From the NCBI RefSeq assembly GCF_902686445.1, contig NW_025920107.1, positions 1 through 64,000 of the forward strand: 64,000 nucleotides of DNA. Direction: 5' to 3'. A model generated the notes under the pieces. The model did not search any database. It worked only from the letters and a program-made list of their open reading frames with translations, and was not told the DNA's origin. The DNA comes from Sciurus carolinensis (Eukaryota; Chordata; Mammalia; Rodentia; Sciuridae). Shown here piece after piece: positions 11,226-22,641 of the stretch (the stretch's first letter is position 1; each line of letters starts with the position of its first letter). The position numbers and the translations under genes were made by a program.

Positions 11226-12902
11226 CCTATAATGAAGTTTTACTAAGTCATAAATGAGAAAGAAATCTTGGCATTTGCTGGTAAATGAATGAAACAGCAA
11301 AATATATCATGCTAAGTAAAATAGACAAGAGACTTATAAAGTAAAAGTTTCTGTCATTTGAAGAATGTTTTCTATCATTTGAAGAAGCTAGACAAAAATA
11401 AAGGGTAAAAATGGGGAATTTTATGAAAAATAAAGAGAGAACAGATGAGTAGAGGAAATGAATTAAGGCTGGAGAGAAGAGGAAAAGCAAAGAGAGCAAT
11501 GGTGGAATAAATCTGAACAAACTTTCCTGTGTACACATGTGAGAATACCACTGTGACTTTGACCTTTATGTATATCCATAAAGCACAAATTAAGACAACT
11601 ATAAACAAACAGAAGAATGATCTGTGGATTAGAGAAAGGTAATATCAGGCGGGAGGATGGAAGGGAATGGGAAAGTATTGGGTACTTAATTGGAGAAAGT
11701 TTTATTCCATGCTTTATAATTATGTCAAAATTAACCCTGATCTTATGTGCAACAATAATGAACTAGGAAAAAGAATTAAACCACAATAAAAATCTACAAA
11801 AACTGTATGAACACTTGGAGAATGAACAATACATCTGCATGTTCAATGGATCACTGATGAAGTTGGGGTAAATTTTTAAAAACATCAGAATGAAATGAGA
11901 ATAGAGATATAGCATCCCGGAATCTATGGGATACAATAAAAACAGTTCTTTTTTTCCAGTGTTTTATTTTCTTTTATTGAAGCATATTTATACATAATAG
12001 TGGGATTCTTTATGACATATACATAAATTTGCATAGTAGTCCCTTTCTTTTCCCTTCCCATCTCTCTCCCCTGATCTAGCAAAAGCAGTTGTAAGAGGGA
12101 ACTTCATAAAATGACTCTCTACATTTAAAAATCTGAGATTTCAAATAAAAAACCTAATGTTGCAACCCAAGGTATTAGAAAAACAACAATAAATCAATTT
12201 GAACAAGGACAATGAAAGAAATACTACTTATCAGAGTTTAAACTATAAAATAGAAAATAAAGGAAAACTACAAATTAATAAAGAAACAGAGTTTATTTTT
12301 AAAAGGGAATCAAAATTGACAAACCCCTAACCAAGGTAATGAAAGGAAAGAGAAAGAAGAAACAAATAAATAAACCTAGAAACCAAGAGAGAAATATTAA
12401 AACAGACATCACTGAAATCCAGAACACTACTAGGAATCATCTGGAAAAACTTAGTGTTCAATAAACAGGAACATCTAGAAAAACATTATGAAGACTGACA
12501 TGGTAAAAAAATGGAAAGCCTAGAATATGTGTATGAAGCAGTACATACGAATCTAAACAACTCAAAATATAAATCAAAGGAATGCAAAATTCCAACCTAA
12601 TAACAGGCAATTATATTGAAGTAGTAATAAAAAGCCTCCAGGACTAGAGGTGAACACAGGGTTGAATTTTATCAGATATTCAAAGAAGAACTGATACCAG
12701 TGCCCCACCATTATATGTAAGAGAGAAGGAAAGACACTTCCAAAGTAATTCTACAAAGTCAGTATTACCTGATTGAAAAGGAAAATAAGGACACAACAAG
12801 GAAAGAAAACTACAGGCCAATATCCTTGAGGGTTGTAGTCTAAAAATCTTTATGAAATATTTGCAAAATATATTCAACATCACATTAAAAACAACAAACA
12901 CT

Positions 12903-13060
12903 GCCAGACAAAGTGGTGTATTTTTGCATTCCCAGAAATTCAGGAGGTTGTGTCAGGTGATTTGTAGTTTCAGTCAATTTAGAGACCTGGACTCAAAGTG
13001 AACAACAAAAGAGTCTGGAGGTGTGGCCAGTTGTAGAGTACACCTTGGTTAAGTCTCTGG
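12903..13060 (+). repeat. Decayed B1/ID-type SINE
   Basis: 'ccagacaaagtggtg' and 'cattcccagaaattcagg' match the opening of a B1-type unit ('ggcgtggtggcgcacgcc ... cccag'), and the later 'gtggccagttgtagagtac' resembles an ID half. It ends at a (CA)n tract. Confidence 0.5.
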
Positions 13061-13062
13061 GG

Positions 13063-13063
<1 letters not shown>

Positions 13064-13093
<30 letters not shown>
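13064..13093 (+). repeat. (CA)n microsatellite
   Basis: About 15 uninterrupted CA units at the end of the SINE, a common fate of A-rich or CA-rich SINE tails. Confidence 0.9.
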
Positions 13094-13095
<2 letters not shown>

Positions 13096-13415
13096 CACTA
13101 TACACCATGAGCCAGTTGGTTTTATTCAAGGAATGCAAGAATGGGTTAATATATGAAAACTAACAAAACAAATACACCAGATAAAGAATCAAGGGCAAAA
13201 TCATAAGTTAATTTCAATAGCTGCAGGAAAAGTCTTTGACAATATTCAATGGCCCTTCATTACAAAGCCCTGAGGAACTAGAAAGAGGAGGAACTTACCA
13301 TAACATACCAAAGACCAAGTATAACTTTCCCTTCATAAATGAATTCTTCCTATTTATATTAACCAAGCCATATTTTTGGCTTGCATTCTGATTCTTTTGT
13401 TATATGATGACTTAC

Positions 13416-13500
13416 CACAGAATTGACTACTCCCACCATATTCTACAAATGTTGATTCTATACATAAACCACAACCGTTGCAATCCTTGTTATTAGAACC
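13416..13500 (-). pseudogene. Putative exon 10 of the ankyrin gene
   Basis: A good splice donor (TGTG|GTAAGT, GT at 13415-13414) ends an open 28-codon stretch containing 'CNGCGLCIESTFVEY'. The best acceptor is CCTCAG|GG at 13501, but its pyrimidine tract is poor and the implied intron from exon 9 is only about 95 bases. The exon would start in phase 0, matching exon 9's end. The frame stays open further upstream to about 13548; an alternative acceptor at CCTAG (13519) would not fit the phase. I do not recognise the peptide. This is a weak call resting on the donor and the open frame. Confidence 0.35.
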
Positions 13501-13595
13501 CTGAGGCCTTAGACTTATATCTAGGTTGTTTTGCATTATTATGTGCATATGAGAGATGATATGTAAAAAAATTGAGAAAATCTTTTTAATTTTAC

Positions 13596-13750
13596 CTTTG
13601 GGTCAACTATTGTGAAGAGAAAACCTGGATTGTTCTTTATGCTGCAGTGTTCTACAAGAGTGGTTTCAACCACCTTTTTCTTTTTATGATCAGCATTACA
13701 GTTGTCAGGTAATGTTCTGACTTCTGGTTCCCTAGTGTCAGTGTTTGCTT
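13596..13750 (-). CDS. Putative exon 9 of the ankyrin gene (155 bp, open)
   Basis: Bounded by a plausible acceptor (TTATTATTATAG|AA) and donor (CCAAAG|GTAAAA). It contains 51 whole codons without a stop: 'ANTDTREPEVRTLPDNCNAD' then a lysine-rich patch (KKKK) and a hydrophobic end (FLFTIVDPK). The two opening bases fit an upstream exon ending with one codon base, as exon 8 does. An acidic/polar, probably disordered linker is what this gene family has after its ankyrin repeats. I cannot match the peptide to a named family member, so product identity is inferred from position, strand and phase. Confidence 0.5.
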
Positions 13751-13831
13751 CTATAATAATAAAAACAAAGTAGAGAGTATATGAAAAAGCTCCATAATTT
13801 CAAATCAATGAGCAGTTCAGCAATAGGTATC

Positions 13832-13904
13832 CTTCAAATATTTTGCCCTCTTTCCTTGATTCATTAGAAGCTTGATGTGATTCTCCTTCTTCTTCGGGGA
13901 CATT
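13832..13904 (-). pseudogene. Putative exon 8 with a lost splice donor
   Basis: A strong acceptor (TTTTTTCCTTCTTAG|AATG) opens a 24-codon acidic stretch, 'NVPEEEGESHQASNESRKEG' then KIFE. It ends GAAG|GATACC, where a GT would be expected. The frame ends with one codon base, exactly what exon 9 needs (G+AA = Glu). No GT occurs between this point and the exon 9 acceptor region until 'TTTGTTTTT', so the exon cannot be spliced normally as it stands. The phase match on both sides makes an ancestral exon with a mutated donor the best reading. Confidence 0.45.
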
Positions 13905-15195
13905 CTAAGAAGGAAAAAATACTTAGGTGTAAATGCACCAAATATGAAAAATTATCCTAATAGTTTCCTTTAGAGCAGGATATAAGAGAAAGATAACACA
14001 TTTATGAGGCATTCCAATATAAAATCAAACTTCAATTCTTCAACTTACTAATTCTTCTCATGGGGGTAAGAATGATTAGAGATAAGAGAGATCTGAAATG
14101 TTATTCCCCTTACCTCCAAGATAATTGCACAAATACTGACATTCATAAAACTATTTTATCAATCCAAATTACCTAGGATAAATTACAGTCATGTAGTTTA
14201 GAGTGCTTTTAAGAAAGTTAAAAATTTAAATGTGATATTTTTAATAAGCTTTTGTGACCTATATTGGCACAAATTATCTCATGAGGTGAAAGCATGAGAC
14301 CTGAGCTTTAAGAGTACCTTATAAATAAAATTGGTTGGAATCACAAAGAGTATAAACTCTGTTCATCCTGTGTGTCAAATAGCTAAAAATAAATGAATGG
14401 AAACCACACACAGTTATTAAAAGAAAAGATTTACTAAATATCCAAAGAATGGTGACAGAGATGGCTCAAAAAACAGACATTGGAGAGATAGTTTCTGCAA
14501 GGGAATACTGAGTCTTGGAGTAAATCATTTTAAAAAATAAGCAAATCTTCATCTTAAGTCCAAATATATGCTTCATGATTAGAGGATGCTTGGAGGGTAT
14601 TCTTATTCCTACTTTCATATTTATGACATTTCTCTAACTTGTTTGCTTCTTTTTATGGCATCAATTCATGATAACTTACCTGAATTTATATATACCAGAC
14701 ATCAAAAGTGAATACAAACTTAAAGCATAATGTTTTTAAAATTCAATAGAGTTAACTGATAATGATTTCATGCATGTTATTTAAAACACTTCATTATATA
14801 GCAATTTTTTCTACAAATTTATTCATGTTCAAAAAATTAAGTTTTTTACATTTGAAACCTTATTGTAGCTGCTACAGAAAATATGCAAATATATTTATTA
14901 ACTTTGAAAAGCTCATTAAAAATTGAAAGCTATAAAGTGAATAGTTACATAACTAAGCAAATAACTTTTTTAACATTTGGGATCTTAGAATGTGACATAA
15001 GGGCTTGGATACTTTTAGGCACTATGATACAAATAATTATGAAACTAACATCATCATATGGTTATTCAGAGTCTCTACTTCTAGAATGGGTTATTATTTT
15101 GCACAAGATATCTATTTTCAATTAAAGGAAGAGGTTTAAATATACTTAGTGGAAAGAGCCAGAAAGCATGGTGAAATCCCTTTTAAATGCAAATA
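13905..15195. other. Intron-like AT-rich sequence
   Basis: No exon, RNA gene or recognisable repeat seen. The plus-strand reading frame at 14883-15125 (80 codons) has no recognisable motif and is likely chance. Confidence 0.5.
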
Positions 15196-15320
15196 TCTAA
15201 TAATTTTATTAATTTTCATACTTTATTTATTTACATAGTTTTATGTGATGGTGAAAATTGAACCCAGTGCCTCACACAGACTAGGCAAGTGCTGTACCAC
15301 TGAGCTACAACTGCAGCCCC
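15196..15320 (-). repeat. ID-type SINE
   Basis: On the minus strand: ggggctgcagttgtagctc, then a 'cttgcctagtctgtgtgagg'-type middle and 'gggttcaattttcaccatc', followed by a (TAAA)-rich tail. This is the typical squirrel ID layout. Confidence 0.85.
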
Positions 15321-16159
15321 TAATCCATAAATTAATATACATATTCTAAATTTCTGTTTCCCTAATTTCTAACATTATTTTACTGTAAAAATGGAGCCAA
15401 GAATAGAAATAATGAAAAAGTTCACCTAGAAATGTATGGTAGTAAAATATAAAGGGTCCAATAAAAAAACACTGCAAGCAATGTGCTTTACTTATTTCAA
15501 ATTAAAGGCATGAGGGAAATTCCATGATTCTACAAAAAATAATGAGCATGAATGCTAAAAATCATGTAAGTATGACTTAAATTTCACACCAATGTAAACC
15601 TAACAAAAAATCCTTGACCATATTTCCTATTTCTTCTGCATTGAGAAATTTATTCCTAATTGAGTTTTACTGTCATATGTATTTTCAAGCCCAATGTCCA
15701 ACCCCCTACACTAAACTACTCAATGGAACACTGGCATTTATACATGTTAAAAAATATCAACATAATTCTCTTAAAATGTTTTGTTTTTCCTGAGTGAATT
15801 TCCAAAAATATATCAGGGAAACCATTGCTAAGTTTCAAGTATTAACACCTCAAAACTCAATATTAACAGGAAGAAAATTAATTACACAGAAGATCACTTT
15901 CCCTTTAAGTGAGATTGATAGTAGAGCTCATCCAATGTAAGACACCATCAGAATCAGTTTCAGTGGGACGACCTTACAGCAAAAATGCATAATAAAGTGG
16001 GTAGGTAGGTTTTTCTCAATTAAACTCTGGTGAAAATTTGGATTCACCTACATGAAATTCTATTTTTTGACTGATTTGATTAAAATATAAGCTGTTTTAT
16101 AAAACTCTGCCTCAACTTTTTCAAACTATGAAATAGTCAATGAACATACCCATTTTGTT

Positions 16160-16260
16160 GGTGGATCTTTAATTTATTTATCTATGTTTGGTGCTGAGAA
16201 CCTATATCAGTGCCTCACATGTCAGGCAAGTGCTCTACACTGAGCCACAACCGAGTCCCT
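16160..16260 (-). repeat. ID-type SINE
   Basis: Minus-strand copy: 'agggactcggttgtggctca', 'agagcacttgcctgacatg', 'gcactgatataggttctca', then an A-rich tail. It lies in the intron between putative exons 7 and 8. Confidence 0.8.
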
Positions 16261-16497
16261 CAATGAACACACTTTTTAATTCCATTTCAGACTGACAGCC
16301 ACTATATTGGCAGAACTTGAGAACAGTTTATTCTCAGAAACTGCCTGTCTTGAAGGCTGAACTTGAAATACCATTAATAGCTGTCATAATATTTTCTTTT
16401 TACCTGAAGTGGAACAGACCTTTGATAACCCAAGACAAGGTAGCAACATGCAGGTTGCCCTCTCTCTTGGTTATCCATGGATCAAAGACTAAGTAAG

Positions 16498-16541
16498 CTG
16501 GCTTGAAAATTGTGGTACTGGTTCTTCAACATGGATATCAC
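16498..16541 (-). pseudogene. Putative exon 7 of the ankyrin gene, followed by an in-frame stop
   Basis: Acceptor TTTTCTGTAG|GT opens a frame reading 'DIHVEEPVPQFSSQ', starting with two codon bases that complete the single base left by exon 6 (G+GT = Gly). No GT donor follows the final Gln (CAG|CTTACT). Reading on, a TAG appears three codons later at 16489-16491. A proper donor (CTTCAG|GTAAAA) exists further down at 16404/16403, but using it would include that stop and break the phase into exon 8. The exon therefore looks damaged. The 3' boundary given here is inferred from phase only. Confidence 0.45.
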
Positions 16542-16563
16542 CTACAGAAAATACCCCATTTTG

Positions 16564-16772
16564 CAGGGTGTGGTGATGCATGCCTGTAATCCCAGCAAGT
16601 TGGGAAGTTGAGGCAGGAGAATTTTAAGTTCAAAGCCAGTCTCAGCAAACTAGTGAGGCCCTCTACAACTTTATAACACCCTGTCCCAAAACAGAACATA
16701 AAACAAAAGGGCTTGGGATAAGTCTCAGTGCTTAAACATCCGTGGGTTTAGTCCCCAGTACAAAAAAAGAAA
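16564..16772 (+). repeat. B1-dID/MEN-type dimeric SINE
   Basis: The left half is B1/7SL-like ('tggtgatgcatgcctgtaat', 'cccagcaagttgggaagttg'). The right half is ID-like ('aaagggcttgggataagtct' ... 'gggtttagtccccagtac') with an A-rich tail. Confidence 0.85.
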
Positions 16773-16799
16773 GGAAAAACAAAAACAAAAATAATTTAG

Positions 16800-16940
16800 C
16801 ACAAACAAGGTCCTAAGCAAGTCAGGGAGACCCTGTCTGTAAATAAAATATAAAATAAGACTGGGGATGTGGCTCAGTGGGTAAGTGCACCTGAGTTCAA
16901 TCCCCAGGACCCATCAAAATAGATAAATAAATAAATAAAC
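16800..16940 (+). repeat. Partial B1-dID SINE
   Basis: Starts late in the B1 half ('agggagaccctgtctgtaaa') and continues into an ID half ('gactggggatgtggctcagt' ... 'gttcaatccccaggac') with a (TAAA)n tail at 16921-16937. Confidence 0.8.
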
Positions 16941-19845
16941 CTATTGCTTCCCTTTACCCACAAACAGTATACCGAGATTCATAAAAACTTAAAAAAATTT
17001 AAACACTGAATGTTCAAGAATATGTTGTTATTGGGAATACTATTGTCAGGCACACTGAAATATTATACATTATAAAATACCTTTTTAACTGTGTAGGTCT
17101 CACTTTATTCAGATCCACATGAACTAGCAAGCACTTAGGTTTACAGGCAATCAGATACTCAAGAGGAAAGATTGCTACAAAAGTAGAATACTGGTAATTG
17201 TGCCTGTGTTTCCCTAAATATTATTGAAATATCATTCTTCCTCTGGGATCCAACTCCCCAGTCTCTCATTTTCAGGACTCAGTGGCACACTCCATCTTTT
17301 AAGAATCTACATCCTGTGAAGATGCAGAATCCTGACACAAGGTTACACTCAAAGGACCAAGAGTCAGAGCTCTTTGTTTTTGTTTCTGATTCTTGAAAAT
17401 AAGCTAAATGGGGTCTCAATCACAGGTCTTAGCATAAACGCATTACCAACTACTTAAGTGAAGCTCTTTGATGACTTGCCCATCAGTTATCTCCATGATC
17501 TACCATGATCTACCACACATATATATGGGAAGGACATCAGTGAGTTGGGAAAAGTGGAGGACAATGGAAACCTGCTAGAGGCCATAGATCCATGTATTCA
17601 ACAGATTCTACTCCCCAGTGTTTTAGTCTCTAAGCCACTTTCACATCTCTGTAAACTCTGGAAACTTTCCCAGTGGCTCAAATTATTTTAATATCTTTCA
17701 ACAGAACCTTGAATTTTGTCACTTATTCCAATTAAACAAAGAAGAGTATAATGGGACTATCAGAACTTCCTTCAAATTCTATTTTAATATGCCTTTGTAG
17801 AGAGCATCCCATACTCTATGTCCTGAATATCTATTTTGTTGTTAATCAAACTAGTCATAAACCCCAAGGTTTTGATCTATTTTATAGAACCCTTTCTACC
17901 CACTGTAGTGATGTTCCTCCTCAGTCTTGCCCTTCCTTTGGTTAGTTTCACTCTGATACTCTACCACTGGCCTCACTTGGTAATCCCATTCTTACCCACT
18001 TCAATTGCTTTCCACAGTCACTCTTAACCCATTATGTCTGTTGTAAACACATTCACTACACAGCGATAATCAGGAAAAGAACTGAGTTTAGAATTGAGGA
18101 GCCTTAGTTCAAGTCTCTTTGCTACCCCTTTCAATACTCAGAAAAGTCCCTTTAATATCTGTAAGTTCAGGTTCACCATCATGACCATCATTTGGCCAGC
18201 ATGTCAAACACATATTGAAAGATGAGTGGGCGCATTGATTAGCTGCTAAAATTTTTTAAAATTCTGAAATTTACTGAGCTTTTGATTCAGTCAATAGAAA
18301 AAAAGAATATTCAATTGAGAGAATAAAAAAAGAAACAGCAAGAGAGCACAACAGAAAGTAAAAATAAAAATTCAAGAAAAATTTTAATCATAGAAAAAGA
18401 AAAAATAGTATAAAGGAAAAATTTCTTCATAAAACTAAATATGAACAGTAACCTGAAGGGAAATGTAACTCTTGATTTATAAAACAGCTTTACAAAAACA
18501 GAACTACATGGGGGCAGGGTATTGAAGAAAACCAAACTGGAAAATCACGAAGTAGAGATATCTCTGTACAGAGGGTTAATATATCTAATATAACATAGTC
18601 TACACAAAGGTATTCTTAAATTCAAGTAAAATAATTCCTCTACAGAACCAGCCTTATCTTGTTTATGAAGAAAACATGTGACCACAGCTCTGTGAGATTT
18701 TTCCTAAAACTCTATAAGCAGGATGCTCATATAAATAATGAATCAGAATTAACATACAACTGATTTTGCCTTTCTGAATTGATGATATAGACCTGCATCT
18801 TGATTCTAGTTCTGCACTGGCATTGACCTATACAGTGGAGGAATACAATGGAGTTGTTAGCCAGGCAAGCTTACAGTCTAACCGCAGGCCTGGCACTTAT
18901 TAATTATGGGAACATGGGACAAAGAGTCAACTTCTATAAATGATAGTTGCTTAATTAGTAAATAACAGGTTATAATAGCACAGGCACTTTCAAAGTCACC
19001 ATGATGACTTTAATAAACAAGTGTTAGGAACAATTGTCTATCCTAGACTGGAACACTCAAAAAATCTTTATTCCTTTTATCTACATTCTCTAATCAGTTA
19101 GCATAGTATCTTTTAAAATATATAAAATCCTACATGTTTAAAGGGTCATCTGTAGAATTTTCATCCACTATTAAAGAAGAGAATAAAATGTTTATTTAAT
19201 CAACAATAGAAAATATTGTATATTGTATTAAATGTGTATAACTGTGATTCTTTGTTGCAGAGTATTCCTCTGGGTCCCTATATGAAGACTTTTCTATAAT
19301 AGATACTAATTATATTTCTGATAGGCAGTTAATGAATTAAGAATTCCTATGTCTCATACTTTGTACTTTTCAAATGCAAGGAAGAAACATAAGATTTATC
19401 CAAAATTTGATACCTAAAAGTAAACAGTCCCATGACTGTAATTTTAACTAAAAATTGCAAGATAGAAAGAAAACAATATTATTAGCAGATTCAGGAGCAT
19501 AAAGAAAGTATCAAATAGCATAATTTTTCTGGACTAATTGCAGTAGGAACAATTATCAGAGAATATTTTTATGTTGTTATGACAAACAACAGCTCCAGAT
19601 AGAGGAAACACAACATGATAATTTGGAAATACTTCTCTTATTTATACAAAAAAATGTAAGATTTCAGGGACAAAAATTAAATTAACATAAAATTTCTTTA
19701 GGCAATATTATTTCAGATTATAAATTTACTACAATTAGTTGCATAAATAATCATGAATTCTGGACTATTAAAAAAGTAATTAAGAACAGTATGAATGTAA
19801 CATATATATATTTAACTGCTCCTTTGCCATCAGAATATTCTTATT
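16941..19845. other. Intron-like sequence, nothing identified
   Basis: No exon with both splice signals and an open frame, no RNA gene and no recognisable repeat seen. Reading frames at 17751-18027 (+) and 18311-18535 (-) lack motifs and look like chance. Confidence 0.45.
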
Positions 19846-20050
19846 CTGACTTATTTATTTTTACACCAGGAACTGAACCCAGGGGAACTGAACCACTGAA
19901 AGATATCCCAGTCCTTTTTTAATTTTTGAAGGTAGTGTCTTGCTGAGTTACTTAGGGCCTCAATAAGTTGCTGAGGCTTTAAACTTGCAATCCTCCTGCC
20001 TCAACCTCCTGAGCTGCCAAGATTACAGGATTGCTGACACTGCACCCAGC
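19846..20050 (-). repeat. B1-dID/MEN-type SINE
   Basis: Reverse orientation. The ID half ('ggaactgaacccaggggaac', reversed) precedes the A-rich linker and the B1 half ('cttgcaatcctcctgcctca', 'gccaagattacaggattgct', reversed). It sits about 60 bp from the donor of putative exon 6. Confidence 0.85.
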
Positions 20051-20112
20051 ATACTTCTATTTTTTGATATAAGCCATGAACACCAAGAAATATTCACTTT
20101 CAGAAATCTTAC

Positions 20113-20177
20113 CTGGGTTGATATTATCAGAATTTTTAGGTTCTGCTTTCATATATTAAAGAATTAATTCCCTATGA
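20113..20177 (-). pseudogene. Putative exon 6 of the ankyrin gene with an internal TAA
   Basis: Acceptor CATACATAG|TC and a strong donor CCCAG|GTAAGA bound 65 bases. The exon starts with one base, completing the two left by exon 5 (GG+T = Gly), and reads 'HRELIL', stop, 'YMKAEPKNSDNINP'. The TAA is at 20156-20158. In the family, the stretch after the last ankyrin repeat is a short helix plus a polar tail ending in Asn/Ser-rich residues; the peptide on both sides of the stop fits that. A single change of Gln or Glu to stop would explain it. The exon ends with one codon base, as exon 7 requires. Confidence 0.55.
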
Positions 20178-20344
20178 CTATGTATGAAAAATTAACAAAA
20201 TTTGAATTTCAATATTGATATGAAAAACAAAACCATATTCAATACATAAAATTGTTTTAGACAACATAAATATAAAATCATACTTTATAATATGCAGTTC
20301 AAATTTAACATCCCAGACATTTTGTTAACTTGACAATTATTTGT

Positions 20345-20485
20345 AAATTGCTCTATTTTCTTTTGTTTTTGAAATGGGATTTCACAATGATGCCTGGGTG
20401 GGTCTGGAGTTCCTGAGCTCAAGCAATTCTCATGCCTCAGTCTCCCAAATAGCTGGGGTGAACACACACATGCAAATGCACCCAT
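20345..20485 (-). repeat. Degenerate B1/Alu-like SINE
   Basis: Reverse orientation: 'tgcctgggtgggtctggagt' and 'catgcctcagtctcccaaat' are the reversed inner and 5' parts of a 7SL-derived unit. The 5' end has decayed into a CA-rich stretch (20461-20480). Confidence 0.7.
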
Positions 20486-21364
20486 AAGCTTATATTAAGA
20501 AAAAAGAAAGTAAGATGTAATGACCATGCATTGAGGGCAATAAAGTAAGTATATTAAATGATAATAGCTTGAACTCAGAAAATGTCATGTCCCTATAAAC
20601 AATAGCTCTTTCTTGCATGATTAATTTCTCTTAAGATTAATGACTTCTTCCAAAAATAAGGGTTGAACCCTAACTTAAAATAATGTTGTGACTTTTAAGT
20701 CTAAGTGTGTATTACCATAGATGCTCAGGGACTGGAATCAATAAGGGCATTTTGTAGTAAATGGTAATCATCACCAGACTGCAGAGTAACACAGCAGTAA
20801 CAGACTTGACAGAAACAAAAGCATTTTAAAAGTCCTCTCCCCTCTCCTTAGACTTTAAGAAAATCCTCAGGTCCTCAAGAAATTAAAGGATGGTAGAAAA
20901 GCTAATTTTAAGGGGAGAGTATAAAGATTTTTCTGCTCAACTGGGCATTTCAAGATCCAAATAGCTAATTAGGAAAATCAAAGTGTGACATGGTTTATAT
21001 CCCATGGTCAGGAATTATACTTGGAATGACAGAGATAAGGCTGGGAACCATGATGATAAAAGCTCTAAGACCCTAAGATACTGGCTAGTGATGTACTTCC
21101 ATGGTACAGCAATTCACTAGCATGTTTAAGGTGATGAGGGAAGAAAAGGAGAGAAGAGGGAAGAAAGGAACCTTGGAGAAAACTCACACTCATCACCACT
21201 TCTCATCTAGACTCTTGCAGGACTGCTGGCTGGTGAAGTACTCTAACACACTATTGTTTCACACATAGCTGTACCATGAAATTTCACCTCATGTAAAATG
21301 AAATAGCTGTTATTATTTTGAGCCTCCAATCAAGGTTGATTAGTATTTTAATGTAAACACTTAC
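20486..21364. other. Intron 5 sequence, little identified
   Basis: No exon supported. Around 21.08-21.14 kb ('gtacttccatggtacagcaa', 'ttcactagcatgtttaaggt') there is a very faint resemblance to an ID SINE, too diverged to call. Confidence 0.45.
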
Positions 21365-21502
21365 CCACTATGACCACTAGCAGCAGCAAAAGCTAATGCC
21401 ATCTGTACAAAGTTATCTGTAGCAGAGACATCAATACCATTCTGGAGAAGCAGCTCAGCTATGTGTTCTGATTCATGTTCCAGAGCAAACATGAGGACTG
21501 TT
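21365..21502 (-). CDS. Exon 5 of the ankyrin gene (138 bp)
   Basis: Acceptor TTATTGTAG|AA and an ideal donor GG|GTAAGTG. It starts with one base, which with exon 4's final AG makes Arg. It encodes 45 further residues: 'TVLMFALEHESEHIAELLLQ' then 'NGIDVSATDN', i.e. one complete ankyrin repeat (TxLMxA ... LLLQNGIDV) and the beginning of a further helix, 'ALAFAAASGHS'. It ends with two codon bases. There is no stop or frame change. In ANKRD26/POTE proteins this corresponds to the last ankyrin repeat ('NIDV.. QD'). Confidence 0.82.
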
Positions 21503-22641
21503 CTACAATAACAGAGATAATTTCAACCTTAAGTATTTTAATAGAGTTATTTGAACAGCTAATTTATAATATTTTCCAATTCAACATCTTACTTTACAGA
21601 TAATAATAGACATAAACACCTTGGGACAGCAAATGTTCAGTTTTGCAAATCACCTCAAAGTTGAAAAGGAAAAAAAGAAATTTCTTTTCCCAATGAGGGA
21701 GAAGTTACAACTTAAAATCCTTCAATGAACAGTAACTATGATTAAGTCATTTATCAGAAAATGGTAAAGATTTCAATGAAGAAAGCTCCATTTCTTTCCT
21801 AGTGTGATATAATGTATTGTAACTCACAGTCAGCTAAAGATCAAACAAAACAGGTTATTTCCAGGCTGCTAATAATAATAATAATAAATAATAATAATAA
21901 TAGAGATCAGGAAATATATTTATATTTAGTCATAAGTATTGTTTTCAAGGTGATGCACTACAAAAGCTAGGAAAGAAATCTAGTTGTGCACAAATCTAAG
22001 GCTTGTCTTTTTTTCTCTTTATTGACTGTCTAGATCTTATCTTTATTAAAAGAAACACTTATGCCATTAAAACTATTTTCTTCTCCCTGCCCCTTCCAAT
22101 TAAAAACAAAAGCATCAAAATATGTTAAAAATTGACAGCTTCTGGCAATAGATATTAATAATCACTTAGGAATAATGTAACATCAATATACTAAAAGGAA
22201 AGCAATTTAGAACAGTCAACCAACTGACAAAATAATTTTAAATGCTTATTTACGCTGAATACATCATTTCAAAAAGAACAATATATCAGAAGTAGAAGTT
22301 AAAAATACAACAGAAAGTTTTAAATTTTCAATACTGAATCAAAATATAAAGTAAATGTCCATACTTTACAAAATTAATAGGAAAACTCTTTAGCTAACAA
22401 AATATCACATGACCACAAACCAAATAACAAACATCTGCCAATACTTTTGAATCATATTTGCACTTATTTATATTGCTCAGCTGAATAATTGATTTTCTAC
22501 TCTAACTGTGGTTTCTGTTTATATATATCACTCTATTCTTAATAGCTATATTAATATTGTCCTTCCTATTGAGTTAATTATTTTTGCTTGAGTGATTTTT
22601 ACTATACCACTAAGGTTTTATAAATGAATAAAGTACTGTAC
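21503..22641. other. Intron 4 of the ankyrin gene
   Basis: AT-rich, with an (AAT)n microsatellite at 21871-21902. No other repeat or exon recognised. Confidence 0.6.
21871..21902 (+). repeat. (AAT)n microsatellite
   Basis: About ten AAT units with one imperfect unit in the middle. Confidence 0.9.

Larger units (their letters stand above)
10360..11800 (+). mobile_element. Old L1 3' fragment
   Basis: Forward-oriented L1 beginning in the ORF2 C-terminal region ('ataaaaccaagaatca', 'ctacagaatgggggaag') and running through 'tcatgctaagtaaaatag' (about 11310) into the 3' UTR. It is heavily mutated. A (CA)n tract interrupts it near 11.01 kb and a reversed ID SINE at 11086-11225. Confidence 0.8.
11801..13355 (+). 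mobile_element. Old L1 ORF2 fragment (interrupted)
   Basis: Forward-oriented L1 ORF2. It starts near 'tggatcactgatgaa' (11847) and the matching 'cagaatctatgggatacaata' region (11917), runs through 'ggactagaggtgaacac' (12640) to 'ttacaaagccctgaggaac' (13259). An unassigned T-rich insert of about 135 bp sits at 11.95-12.08 kb, a decayed SINE at 12.90-13.06 kb and a (CA)n tract at 13064-13093. Confidence 0.75.

Noticed and set aside
16404..16497. Extension of exon 7 to the GTAAAA donor at 16403
   Set aside because: It would contain an in-frame TAG and break the phase into exon 8, so it is noted but not adopted.
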